NCBI RefSeq assembly: GCF_000340215.1 | Contig: NW_006921554.1 | Location: 248,001 to 312,000 of the forward strand | From: Pseudocercospora fijiensis CIRAD86 | Taxonomy: Eukaryota > Ascomycota > Dothideomycetes > Mycosphaerellales > Mycosphaerellaceae | Length of the DNA: 64,000 nt | Direction of reading: 5' to 3' | Shown: one piece after another, positions 10,965 through 22,400 of the stretch | Layout: every line of letters begins with the position of its first letter | Position numbering within the stretch: position 1 is the first letter of the stretch | The notes under the pieces: model-generated | Seen by the model: the letters and a program-made list of their open reading frames with translations, nothing else | Told to the model about the DNA's origin: nothing | Database searches by the model: none | Program-made: the position numbers and the translations under genes

Positions 10965-12330
10965 GTTTATTTTGCCTAAGCGTTTAAGAAAAAAGCGTAA
11001 GAATAAAGAGGAGTACTCTACGAAGAAGAATTCTATATAGGACCGGAAGAGAAAAGGGAAAATAGATAAAGATAAAAGATTAAAGATTAAGAAAAGAAAG
11101 GCGCGAAATAAGGCATTCTATCGCTAGCTAGCGCCTATAGAAAAAAGCGAAGGTTAGAATTAGAAGATAACTTAAGAAAAGGCTTAGAGAAGGAAGGAAC
11201 TACGTCTAGTTTTAAGCGTAAAATTCTAGTAGCGTAAGTTAATATAACCGGTAGCTATAGCCGGTAGCTATAGCCGGTATTTTTCTCTTTAAAACGTTTA
11301 CTAGTAGTATTTAGATCTAATGCCGCTATATCTATTAATACGATCGATAATAACGGAGCTATTTAGATAGTAGAGAATAGTAATACTATAGTTTAGAATA
11401 CCGCGAGAGAGCTTATTACTACGAATAAAGGGACTAAAAAAAATAAAGAGATACTATACGTCGATCTAGTAATAGGTATAGTCTTAGGGCCTAGCGCTAT
11501 AGACGATAGGCATTAGTAGTAGATCGAGTATAGTAAAAGAGACGAGGTACTACTTAGGGGCTAAAGTATAAGTCCTATAAATCTAGAAAATCGTCCTTAA
11601 AGCTACTATAAAAGGCTAGCGAGGATTAGAATTAAGGCTAGCCGTCTTTATATTCTCGATATAGAGTAGAAATTTCTTTATAAGTATTAGAGGAATGCCT
11701 TTAGGTCTATAAAGGCAAAGTAGCTTACGATTAATAGAATAGAGGCTAGGTATCTAGAGGCGGCGGAGGAGTTATTAAATATAAAAGGGGTATAAGTAAG
11801 TATTCTATAGCCGGTATATATAGCCGGCGTTCGTAGCCGGTAGATACTAATAGTTAAATAGGAAGCGATTTCCGAAGGTAGAGTGCCTCTACTATATAAA
11901 ATCCTTACTAAGATACAGCGGGCTTATATCTAGAATAGTTTCCTATTAGATTTTAGTTAATCTCGATATAAGGCTTCGGAAAATTACCTACTTTAGTAAT
12001 ACGACTTTATCTCGACTACTCTATAGGCACCTATCGAAGCTTAGGCGCTTTTTAAGATCTATACTAAGGAGTAGAGGGAGTTTAAGGACTAGGATTAGTT
12101 AATAGAGCTATTAGTTAGTTTTAGGGTTCGTAGTTAGACTCGGCCTAAGCATTTGCTTATCGAGTATCTTATACCGAAAGAGGATAGATTAAGACTAAAA
12201 ATAAGCTCGGCTTCGTTCGGTATAGTAACTCGGTTCCGTTAGTAGGAAAGGGCTACTATATAGAAGGCGAAATTCGGGTAGTTAGGATAGCTAGGATAGC
12301 TAGGAATAAACATTTAGTAGGTAGGCTAGC
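10965..12330 (+). pseudogene. Unrecognised basic protein of the hAT element (E2 copy)
   Basis: With TAG/TAA read as Gln, a long plus-strand frame emerges. Its first part (about 10965-11230) is strongly basic (LPKRLRKKRKNKEEY, KKRKARNK), suggesting nuclear or nucleic-acid binding. Next come a 12-bp repeat tract (11250-11280), a segment around 11620-11790 (SRLYILDIEQKFLYKYQ, EARYLEAAEELL), a second repeat tract (11808-11840), and a hydrophilic C-terminal part to about 12290 (YLIPKEDRLRLKI). Two other copies (E1 minus strand, E3 minus strand) share the layout. It lies upstream of the transposase on the same strand. I recognise no domain. A DNA-binding or chromatin partner would fit the setting but is a guess. 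Many stops make it inactive. Confidence 0.55.
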
Positions 12331-12479
12331 TAAGGTAGCGAGAAAACAAAAAATAGGGTAGCTAGCTAGTTACTACGTAGCTATTCCTAACTATACGATA
12401 CTATAAAAGAAAAGATATTTCCCTATAGTTACTAGTATATCTCTACTACTCCTAACCTCTCCGTATAAAACTTTAAAAT

Positions 12480-13018
12480 ATACCGAACGATATTATATAT
12501 ATATTAGGCGCTATACTAGGAAGGGTAACAACGAGACGATAGTCGAAATAATCTATTCTACGAACTATATCGTAACGACGTCGAGGCGAGACTATATACT
12601 TACCTTCGAGCCTATTAAGTACTAGACGACGATTAAGGCTAGATTTATTCTCTCCTAATCCTAGTAGTAGGATTTCGTTATAGGGTACTAGTATCGGGTC
12701 CTTACCTTTATAGAGTCTAACTAAAAGATTATTCGGAGATCTAAGAATATCGAGTATTAACCCGGATATCTTCGAAAAGACTAGCTAGGTATATCTTTAG
12801 AAATCTAAGTATACCGAGAAGTTTAATTAATAGGTCTATAAGATAAAGTTCCCTTTATACTTACGTTTAAGGAAGTATAAACTACGGAAGTACTCGATAT
12901 AATAGAATAGTAAGAATCGAATAGATATATTCTATAAATTCTTTATAGAGGGGGCATTATAGTATAAAACGACTTCTCGACTTAAAGATTAACTAGTAAC
13001 TATCTACAAGTTCTATAG
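12480..13018 (+). pseudogene. hAT transposase, N-terminal part (E2 copy)
   Basis: This plus-strand frame continues beyond Gypsy I at 25262, and its E3 counterpart (34990-34450, minus strand) is uninterrupted. It reads as Lys/Tyr-rich sequence (for example KFPLYLRLRKYK near 12850). That is the position of the N-terminal DNA-binding region in hAT transposases, though I cannot see intact zinc ligands. A TATA-like stretch (TATAAAACTTTAAAATATA) lies just upstream at about 12465. The insertion of Gypsy I at 13019 breaks the gene, and RIP stops are frequent. Confidence 0.6.
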
Positions 13019-13298
13019 TAAAGGACGGAAACCAATACTACTACTACTACTAGTAGTAATAGTATAGGCTACCGAGGGTAATATAACCTATAGCAATATA
13101 GGCAGCTATGTTTAGTATAATAGGATAACAAGACGGTTGCTTAGGCTAATAACTAGAGCCCTGTAATATAGGCATCGTAGAAGTGTAATATAAACAATGT
13201 ACTATACGAGGTTAGTGCTCTATCTACAATATAGAAGGAGGCCTCTTATATAGGCTTAAAACTCAGCCTAGGTATATAGGGCCGGTTACTAGCTAATA
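13019..13298 (-). repeat. 3' LTR of Gypsy I
   Basis: 280 bp, starting TAAAGGACGGAAACCAATAC and ending ...TTACTAGCTAATA. It is nearly identical to the right LTR at 24982-25261; the visible differences are mainly C/T and G/A, so insertion was fairly recent relative to RIP. The ends TA..TA fit RIP of TG..CA. Confidence 0.95.
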
Positions 13299-13312
13299 TC
13301 CCTCCCTTTCTT
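13299..13312 (-). promoter_or_regulatory. Polypurine tract of Gypsy I
   Basis: Directly inside the 3' LTR the minus strand reads AAGAAAGGGAGGGA. This is the expected polypurine primer for plus-strand synthesis and fixes the element's orientation as minus. Confidence 0.85.
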
Positions 13313-13499
13313 CGTGTCTAACTAGACACGCTTTATATTACGCGCTTAAAACAAACAAACAGTTATATAGGGCACCTTAGGCATCTTAGCTAAGGCTATT
13401 TTTTAGAAACTCCGTAATAATACCCCTAAAGTAGTACTATTCCTAGATTCTATTAATATGCAAAAACAACTTCCTAAGCATCTAATCTACTACGCTAAC

Positions 13500-16241
13500 T
13501 TACTACTGCTTTAATGCACCGTAATCCTTACTAGTAATAACCTTATTAGCTAGTCGACTCTCCTAAACTCCTCCGTAGGTATTAAAGCTGTTAGTACTAA
13601 AGTACTCTACCTCGAAGTAAGCTTAATTAACGAGGAGATTAGTAGCCTTATCCTATACAGCCTTCTCCTACTCGCGTAGATAGTCCTTAAGCTCCTCCTT
13701 ACTAAACTAGAGGATTTATTTAACTTCGTTCTAAATAACGTAACTTAACTAAGGAATTCTACCGACTAGGGCATCGGAAATGTAACTAAGGCCTTCGACT
13801 AAGATAGCGGTAGGGAAGGCGAACGGTACGAAGGTATTAGAACCTAGAAGGGCGGTTAGATTACGGTGCGCCTTAGCAACCTTAGCGACGGTTAAGTTGT
13901 CGTAGCCCTTAATCTTAGTACCGTCGATAATACGAGAGTAGCCTAGGTCGATTAATATACGGTTACTCTCGGGCTTTAGATCGCTATACGGAAGGTATAG
14001 TATCTAAACAGAGACTTCGCATTCTTTTAGAGGGTTAAGGATCTACTAAGCTACCTCGCCTTTGTTAGGCTAACTATCGAATATATAACCGAGGTCGTCG
14101 TTAGTAAGGTACTTGTTAGTAAGCTTGCTAATCTTGTTTAGTAGTACTAGGCTACGGGCATTAAGCTTCTTAACCTAGTTCTCGAAGACCTCTAGTTCGT
14201 ATATGCCCTCGATAATAGTTAAATAGGCGGTCTTATCTTTAGATATAAGAGAAACCTTAATGCGTAGATAGCTAGCACCCTTACTAGCTACGAGCTTAAC
14301 TATATCTTGTCCGAGACGAGAAGTCTCCTTAGTAGGGCAGTTCTTATAACCGCTATTACCTACCTTAAAGTACTTAGTAGGCTTAGGGACGGAGATAAGC
14401 TTATATACGTAATTAGGTCGAAGGGCAACGGCTAAGAGCTACAAGGCGGGATACTAACGGACGATTTAGTTACTTACTCTATAGGTTTAAAGGGCATTGC
14501 GGCCTTCCTACTTAGACTTAGGCAGTTTACGTATATACTAAAAGAATATACGAAACTCCTTCTATATTAGGTCGACGATAAGAGGAAGGTACGCTCTACG
14601 AGGCGACTATATCTAACCGAAGACTCGAGGGAAGATAGTATTACTAGTCTAACGAAAGCGGTCGAAGGAAGTGCCTTAGCCGAGAATACTAGTAATTAAC
14701 TTATACCGACGCTTAGTTAGCGTAAGATCGCGAGTAACAGTGCTAGTAGGGTTAAATACGTAGAGTCCTAGGGAGGTCGGGGCGGCAGTAGGGCGTCTAG
14801 GAAACTAGTTAGTATAACTAGTCTTAAGGGTAGTAAAGGCATCCTAATTAGCGATCTCGCGTCTAATCTTTAATAGGCGACCGATAAGAACACTCGTCTT
14901 AGTACTAGCGTAAAGACTATAGACCTTAGCGGCCTTCTTAATATAGTTAGTATATATAGTAAACCGCTCTTTACCTAGCTTACTAAGGTCGTCGAGCTAT
15001 TAATAGATAGATAGGGCAGTAGGAGCTTTGCCTATATCGGCTTTAGGAACTATATCGATATTAGTAATAAGGTACGTAATAGAGTCGCCCTTGCAAGAAC
15101 TATAGATGTTCTTAGTTAATAGGATCGGCGAGAGGCCTCTATCTCTACGCTCGCTAAAGGAGCCTTCGGAGGAGACATCTTCTAGTAGTATATCTAGTAT
15201 ATTAATATCCGAGTTACTATAGTTAGTACTATAGTCGGTACTAGAAGGAGTACTATACTTCTTAGTAGCCTTACGGAGGGCCTAGCGAGTATATAATGCC
15301 TTCTTGCGCGCTACTTCGGCCTTAGCGCGCTCGTCTTAAACTTCTTAAAAGATCTTACGGTTGCGGGTCGAGCGACGATCTTTAGCCTATATTTCTATAG
15401 CGAGCGTAAGACTAGCAGCCGTATCGGCCTCGGTTTCTAGGCGAAAAGCCTTACGTTTAAGGACATTAACGATAGGAGCCTCTTAACCTTTAACAATAAA
15501 GCCTATACTATTAATGCGATAGCCCTTCTCTTTTAGTAGATCCTTAGTTGTCTATACGTTAAGATCGACCTAGACAATCGCATCGTAGTACTTCTTCTAG
15601 TAGGCTATCGTAAAGTCGTTAAGCGCAAAGGACAAGTTAAGTAACTACTTGCCTACCTTCTTACTAGCGGTAGATATACGATAGATTATAGTACGGGAAA
15701 GATACTCGGCGCCTTAACGATAGACCTTATACTTGTTAACGAACGAAGAGACCTACTTAGTACGCTCTTATCTACCGTAGGCGAAGTTAATAAGGCTCTT
15801 AGGAAGACTACTTAGTCCTCCCTAATGTTCGAAGGCCTAGTCGAGGGTCTTAAAGCGTAAACGAATCTAGGTACCGGCTATCTCGAGGCTATAGACGATA
15901 GGAAAGGCTTATTCGATATCTATATCGTTAAGAACCTCGCGCTTAAAGATACGCTTACCGATAGACTAACGCAAGTTGTTTATACTATACGTAACTAAGA
16001 TAGTAGCCTTCTTAATATTCCTATTAATAACGCGTAGTAGGGTGCGAGCGTTCTAGATCTTCTCTTAAGGGTCTTTAAGGGCGGTAACGATCTAGAAGTA
16101 GTGCTCGAGGCTAGTTATAGTAGCTAAGGCGCTGTCGGATAGGGCTTCGATCGGAACTAGGGCGGCTAGGCTTAGGTTAATAGGGGTAGGCGGGTCGTTA
16201 CTACTACTAGCGCCTAGCGGATTCGGGGCGCCGGAAGATAT
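13500..16241 (-). pseudogene. Extra ORF of Gypsy I between pol and the 3' LTR, function unknown
   Basis: A single minus-strand frame of about 900 codons, interrupted only by RIP-type TAG/TAA. It begins at 16241 with ATA (former ATG) followed by SSGAPNPLGASSSNDPPTP, a low-complexity start like that of gag. Mid-parts read as ordinary soluble protein: GAEYLSRTIIYRISTASKK near 15690, a Lys/Arg/Ala-rich helical stretch near 15300-15400, NSGYKNCPTKETSRLGQD near 14350, and a C-terminal part with EGLSYISDALVGRIP near 13770. I see no signal peptide, fusion peptide or clear membrane anchor, so an env-type glycoprotein is not supported despite its position. It is less RIP-mutated than pol. It may be a second gag-like or captured host gene. 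The exact end is uncertain (13440-13530). Confidence 0.6.
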
Positions 16242-17375
16242 AGTCGACCGAAGCGGAAGTAGGTTATAAACGAGTTTGCGAGTGTGTTCGTTGCTTAATA
16301 ATAATAATTAAAGGGTTTAGGTAGAAGGGGGGGTAGTTAGGTAGTAGCGAGTTAGTTAGTAATCGAGTAGAAGAAGGAGCTTAGGAAGCTCGCTTTAAAT
16401 ATAGTACGAAGGTAACGTAGTCCGTATATTCCGCGCTAGTAAAGTAAACGGATAACGGCTATATATAAAAGTAAAGCTATATACGAGACTTTCTTTATTA
16501 TTAGGGTAGGCTAAAGTTTAACAATCGATCTAGCTAATTGCTAGTAGCGACTATACGCCTTTTATTAAACTTTAGCTATCGTAGACTCTCGCGTACTCGA
16601 AATGTAACTAGTTAGTTCGAGTCCCTAATAGAAATCTATAGTAGTAAGGCTAGCGGGACTAATAATACCCCCGGGGTAGTATTAGCTTTTCTCTAGAGAT
16701 ACTCGGTAACGAGGAGTAAGTCGCCTAGGCCTAGCGTAGCTAATTCGTTAGTGCGTTAGCCTATAGTACTACCGTTATAGATATAGCATTACCTTTTATA
16801 TTAGTAAGTACGTAAAGGTAGTCTATACGTTTACCTTCTTCCTTCTTCCTTCTTCTAAATGCTAAGCTTAATAGCCTAAGGTCCCTATTCTTAGAGGCTA
16901 TCGGCCTAGGTTGCTATATCTATTTAAGAGCTAGGAAGGGAGAGGGATCCTCCCTTTCTTAGTATCCTACGTAACTAGTGCTAATTATAGCAGGAACATC
17001 CTCTAGTAGAGTATCTTATTATCGTTGTTACTTAAGGGTAGTCGCTAGAGTCTAGAAATCTAGAGGGAAGTAGTTCTAGAAGGGTAGAGGGTTAGGTTCG
17101 GCTATTTTCCTAATACTACCCCCGGGGTATTATTAGGAAAACACGCCTCGTATAGTTCTATCTAAGGAAATAAGAGTAAAGGAATAAAGTTATAGTAATA
17201 TCTCGAAGGCTAAAGAGCAAAACAATAGACAAAGTAAAAGTAAAAGAGGGTAATAACTATAAGTATTAACACCGTAGGAACAAGCAGTAAGGACTAAAGC
17301 TACAGGGCGGCACTATATTAATAGCGCGGAGAAGGCAAGGAAAATAACGTAGTAGAGGTAGGGAAAGATAGGCAA
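16242..17375. other. Non-coding spacer of Gypsy I between pol and the extra ORF
   Basis: No frame reads through. It contains two near-perfect palindromes centred on CCCCCGGGG (about 16656-16684 and 17108-17138) plus purine/pyrimidine-rich runs such as CTTCTTCCTTCTTC (16843-16856). It may hold the promoter or splice signals for the extra ORF, but nothing identifies them. Confidence 0.5.
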
Positions 17376-20300
17376 TCATTTAGTCTCGGGATCTAGCTAT
17401 AATTCTAGGCGGTCTTCGTCGCTAGACTAGTCGAGCTCCTCCTCGGAGTTAGAGTTAGATAGCTAGAAGTCTAGTTTACTATCGGAATCAATATCGGAAA
17501 TGCTCTACGTATAATTAATACGTATATAACCCTCCCTTTGTTTATAAGTTATTCCTAATAGCTTACTAAGACGTATCTAGGGATATATATAGTTGTCGGG
17601 CAGAATAGGATCTATAATCGCGGTAGGATCCTCCTCTCGATAGGTATCTAAGGTAGGTAGAGGGTCTATAGAGGCATTAACTTCCTCCTCGGTCGGGGGA
17701 GGGTAGGTAGGCTCTCTTAATTCGACGACCTTCTTTAGGTTAGCCCGGGGGTGCGAGTGCTTTAAGGTAGCACTATTAAGCTCCTAAAGACGGTACGTAG
17801 AACTATCGTAAAGGACCTCCTATACTCTATAAGGCCCTTTCTATTTAAAGGCTAGCTTATAGGAGTAACTATATTCTAACTCGGACCGGTATAGGAGAAC
17901 TATATCGCTAACCTTTAGAGGCTCCTAATTAACAGCATTATAGTTATTAAAATACTGCTTAGCCTCTTTACGAAGGCGCCGTTATCGAGTAAGACCCTCT
18001 TAAGAAGTCGTAGTTATATCCTTAAGAGCCTTAGCCCGTAGGGTAAGAAGATCTGCCCTCGTACGAATAGACCCCTAATCGTAAACGCTATACGTACGAT
18101 AGGACAACTTAATAGGAAGAACGGCGTCCCTCCTAATTATAAGCTCTGCTAGCGTAAGTCTAGTCGTATCGATAATAGTAGTTCGATCCGCCTAGAGAAG
18201 GGCCGGAACGCGGGTAGAGATAGGAACGGACCTATCCCCTCTATTAGTTATCTTAGATAGGGCATTAATTAAAGACCGATAGCTACGCTTTATAATAGCA
18301 TTCGACTAGGGATAGTACGGGGAGATACGAACGCTCTTCGCCCTATACGAAATAAGTAGTACTTAAACTTCTTTAGCTATATTGTTCGTAGCGTTGTCTA
18401 AGATAATCTCGTAAGGTGTTCCCTAGCGGCAAAACAGATCTTTAAATAGGAAGGTAGCTATATTACGAGCATTAATAGCGCCGCAGCCCTTATAGAAATA
18501 ATAGGCCTCCGGCTATCGAGAAAGACCTTCTCGAATAATATATAAGCTATTATTACGACTAAGATAGACCCTATCGCTATACTATCGCTCTCCGACTAAT
18601 TAGGTAGTAGGAATACGTAGCTCTCCTAGACGTCGGTAGCTATTCCTAAAATTGCACTTAGGATAGCTCTTATAGTAGCGGGAGACATTAGCCTATACGC
18701 CGTCCTACTAGTAGCACCGACGAAGGATATCGAAGGTGCCCTCCGCCGCCCGGTAGCCGAGCTTATCGTAAACGGAACGAAGGATCTCTTATCGGGCTAC
18801 TAGGTCGTTAATAATACGCTAGAGAGGTATATTAACTATCGCTTATCGCTAAAGGATTCGATCTTTAACTAGGAATCGTCGAGAATAGCGAATAACCTAA
18901 CGGTATTAACTCTTTAATAGGCTAGGCGCTTTCTTCGTATAGGTTAGGAAGTAGGCGATATAATAGGAGTCGTCGGAGTAGACCCTATTAAGGATATTAT
19001 CCCTCTCTAGTTTATCCGCCTTAGCTTTAGCCTAGTCGTTATCGTTAGTAGTAGGGCTCTCGTCGGGCTAGTTACTAGATTAGTCGCTAGGTTAGTCGTC
19101 GGTAGTAGGCCTAGTAATCGCTAGTATAGTATTAATATAGAAGGTAGCGAAGAAAGTACGGTTAATTACCGTATCGATATCCTCTTCTTCTATTATCTCG
19201 GCGATATCCTCTTCTATAGCGGGCCTTCTAGAAAGGCTATCCGGTCTAGTATACTTCTTACTAGGAACGTAGAAGACGTCGAAATTAAACAAATAGATCT
19301 AGGCAACCTACCGAGCTATCGTAGAGTTTAGTAGGTCGGAGGCTATACGGTTAAGCTAATAGACTAGCGTCTAAGCATCGATTTCTAAGCGAAAGAATAT
19401 ACTAAAGAGCTATAGCCGGAACTTCTTTAGAGCCTTATAGACTCTAAGGCACTCTCGCTTACTAGTATCGTATCGAGCCTCGATCGGTTTCTATAGTCCG
19501 GAGTCGTACCTAATAGGATAACGCAAGGATAGCTCCTTACGGTTACACTATATTAGTATCTCGCTATAGCCTTCCCCGCTCGAGTCGATAGTAACAATTA
19601 TTAAACCCGCACCCTCTAAGTAGTTAATAGACGTAAGTATAGGTACGCTAACGAGTGCCTTAGTTACCTTGTCCTTAGCCGCTTAGTATATAGGGGTCTA
19701 TTCGAACTTAGTATCCTTCTTAAGCAAGGCGTATAAAGGCTTATATACTAATATAAAGTTCTCGACCTAGATACGGAAGTAGGAGACTACTCTAAGCTAG
19801 GTTCGGACATCTTTTTAATAGGTAGGATCCGGCTAGGATACTATCTTTAGGACCCGTATATTATTAGGATAGCGGCCGTTTTTATCGGTTACAAACCCGA
19901 TAATATTTATTCGTTTGTATAGGAGCTAAAGCTTCTCCCTATATACCGTTAGATTAGCTCGCTCTAGGTCGTAGAGGACGCTATCGAGGTTCTAGATATA
20001 TTCGAGAAAGAACCTACGGATACTAGGCTCTACTTCTTTATTATCGTACCTAGTTTTAGGGCCTTTAATACCGATATCGTCGAGGAAAGGCATCGCTATA
20101 TAGGAGATATAGGCCGCGAGGACTTAGTTTATAATACGAACGAACTAGGTTATAGAGTTGGTTGCCCCTTAGGGAAGGGTAGTTTGTCTATATAGCCTAA
20201 GAGGGGTCTCGAAACTAGTAAGGTCCCGACTATTAGGGTAGAGAGGAATTTAGTCGTAGCCCGAGAAAACGTTAACTAGTAAGGCTACAATACAGTTAGC

Positions 20301-21000
20301 AAAGGCTTCCGAGAACCTATTAGTCTCCGGAGGAAGGTTAGTATCTCTAATCGTAACCGTATTGAACTTTTATATAGCGTTAATTAGACGGTACTTCTTT
20401 AGTTCCCTAGGAGCTGTTTTCTTTTAAACTAGGAAGTATAGATTACGATACGAGGCATAGGAAGGCTTAAGTGTGCCGGCCTTTACGCGCTACCGTATTA
20501 TATCCTCGACTATATCTCGTAGGCTTAGGTTTAGCTTGAAACCTAGGTAGGCCTAAGGCTTATATTCGATCGTTCGGATCTTCTACGGAGGGGCAACCTC
20601 CGGGTTAATTCTACCTAGGTAAGTGAAGTTATATACTAATATAGCTTCGCGATTATATAGAAGCTTATATAGTAGGTTAAGCTTAAGATCCGAAAGCTCT
20701 ATACTAGGTTTGATATTCGCAAGCCTTTCCGGTATTAGCCTTAAACCCCTAGGAATAGTAGAGAACTTTTTAGTAATATATCTCTAGTTATACGGACTAT
20801 CCCTAGGTAGTAATATTGCTTCCTAATTAAGACACTTTTGTCGCTAGTTAGGATTCCCGCTAGGATTAGACCTATCGGTAATATATACGCTGCCCTTTAC
20901 GGGCTTAATCTTGTTAGCTACCCTCTTATATAGGGTATATATACTAATCGATTGTCGAACCCGAGCTCGCTCTCTTTGTCGCTAGGCTTAGAGATTAGCG
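17376..21000 (-). pseudogene. Gypsy I pol: reverse transcriptase, RNase H, integrase
   Basis: Minus-strand frame with RIP stops. RT: the segment around 20240-20170 matches the fungal Gypsy pattern with GYDQIPL and LPQGATNS, and the catalytic motif PFLDDIGIKGP is intact (DD codons at 20076-20081). The RNase H to integrase link is open at 19292-19092 (FNFDVFYVP...DSLSRRP). Integrase: an HHCC-type zinc region with RAAEGTFDILRRC near 18750, then the DDE core with EIILDNATNN near 18390. The expected catalytic Glu is Lys (codon at 18288-18290, AIIKRSYRS), a G-to-A change. The frame ends in an acidic tail (SNSNSEEELD) and a true TGA at 17376-17378. Together these make Gypsy pol near certain, and inactive. 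Confidence 0.92.
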
Positions 21001-22400
21001 TAATAAAACAGCGCGTAAACTTCTTTAGAAGTTTCCTTAAGTCGATAGGTATATAGCTAGTAGTCCTAATTTATAACGCCGGCGAAAACGTTAGATTCGT
21101 AATAACACCCCCGGGGTAGTATTAGACTCGCGCTCTAAATAGTTAGTTCGGGTAGACCCGCGTCCGGTAGTAATACTTACGATAGCATTATTACCTTAAC
21201 TCGTGTATTAGGTAGTCGTTATATTATGCTCGCTATCGCTTCGGGTATTCGCCTTCTTAGTGTAGAACCTAGAAACTTGCCTTAACGTACGGAGCGGCGT
21301 ACTTCTAGAAATAACCTATTTAAGCTATACTAACTTATAGCGTAGATTGCCGGTCTTACAACCGCGCCGTAGCGTTTCCCGAAGACCGTCTAGAAGTAGC
21401 AAGGATATCCTCGTAGGACTTGTAGCTAGTATTGCCGATATAACTAGTAAATACGACTCGGTTGCCTTTCTAGTTAGTAATAGTTCCCTCCTAGGAGCTA
21501 TCGTCGTAGTTACGCTAGATACTACGAGTTATACGAGACTATAGCCGACCTAGAATAATTAGCGTATTTAGGTCGGCGGCAATCTAGAAGGTAAAGGAAA
21601 AGCATATACCGAAGGCGTCTACTATAACATTATAGTAGGCACCTACTAGCGCAACCTCCCTATTTACTTCCTATATACCGAGGGAGATATCTCTGTTTAT
21701 TAGCAGCCTAAGCTGTTTAGCCTAACGCTTACTTATAATAAGTAACTCCGAACTATTATTAAGCATTACTAGTATCTATTAACTATAGCTCCCGATAGTA
21801 ACTTAAATATAGATAGTAGGGACGACGGCGAAGGAACAAGTAACTACGGAAAGGTCTATATTATTAGGGATAGAGTAAAGTTCTTTAGGTCGAGGAGGTC
21901 CTACTCGACCGATTTGTTAGCTAGTAAACCGGACAGCCTTAATAGAGACTAAAACTAGAGTAGGGTCGGGATTATTACTATCCCCTTAGCCTATCTCCTT
22001 AACTCCCTTTTCGTTAGTATTATCGATAGTCTCTTAGTTCTCGTAGGTTACCGATTCGCCTTCTACTAACTCTTAGGCACCTAAAAATTTAGGAAGGAAC
22101 TATAGGAAAGAGACGTCGATATAGTCTTCTCGTCTCTGTTTCCTTCGGAGGGTAGCGAGGTCTTTTATAAAAGTAGTATCGTTAGGAATTCGGCTCTAGA
22201 ATAGGTTAGTAGGCAAACCGTATACTAGCAGCTCTCCTATAGACATATTAGACTTAAGGTCTAGGAACTATAAAGCCTAGAAGAGAGCGTTTGCCTTTAT
22301 ATCTAAGGAGTTAGCTAGGCTAGTACTATACTTTTTTATATACCTATTAAAGCGAAAGCTCTTTAGATCGGATAACTTTCGCTTATAGGCCGGTAGGTTA
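21000..22400 (-). pseudogene. Gypsy I protease region
   Basis: A minus-strand frame with a retropepsin-like layout. The active-site triad reads Asn-Asn-Ser followed by Ser-Glu (triad codons at 21752-21760), exactly what G-to-A RIP makes of Asp-Ser-Gly. About 60 residues on comes IVDAFGI, then ADLNTLIILGR (about 21560-21530), like the flap and the ILGRPW-type C-terminal motif of Gypsy proteases. The catalytic Asp is therefore lost. The part towards 22400 is low-complexity linker. Confidence 0.6.

Noticed and set aside
13500..16241. env-type glycoprotein gene in Gypsy I
   Set aside because: The position fits, but no signal peptide, membrane anchor or Cys pattern is visible; reported instead as unknown.
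16575..16640. Possible tRNA (GTTAGTTCGAGTCCCTA looks like a T-loop)
   Set aside because: The T-stem does not pair and no D-arm or acceptor stem can be formed.
21347..21544. Open plus-strand frame of 65 codons
   Set aside because: Antisense to the Gypsy I protease region, which has family motifs on the other strand.
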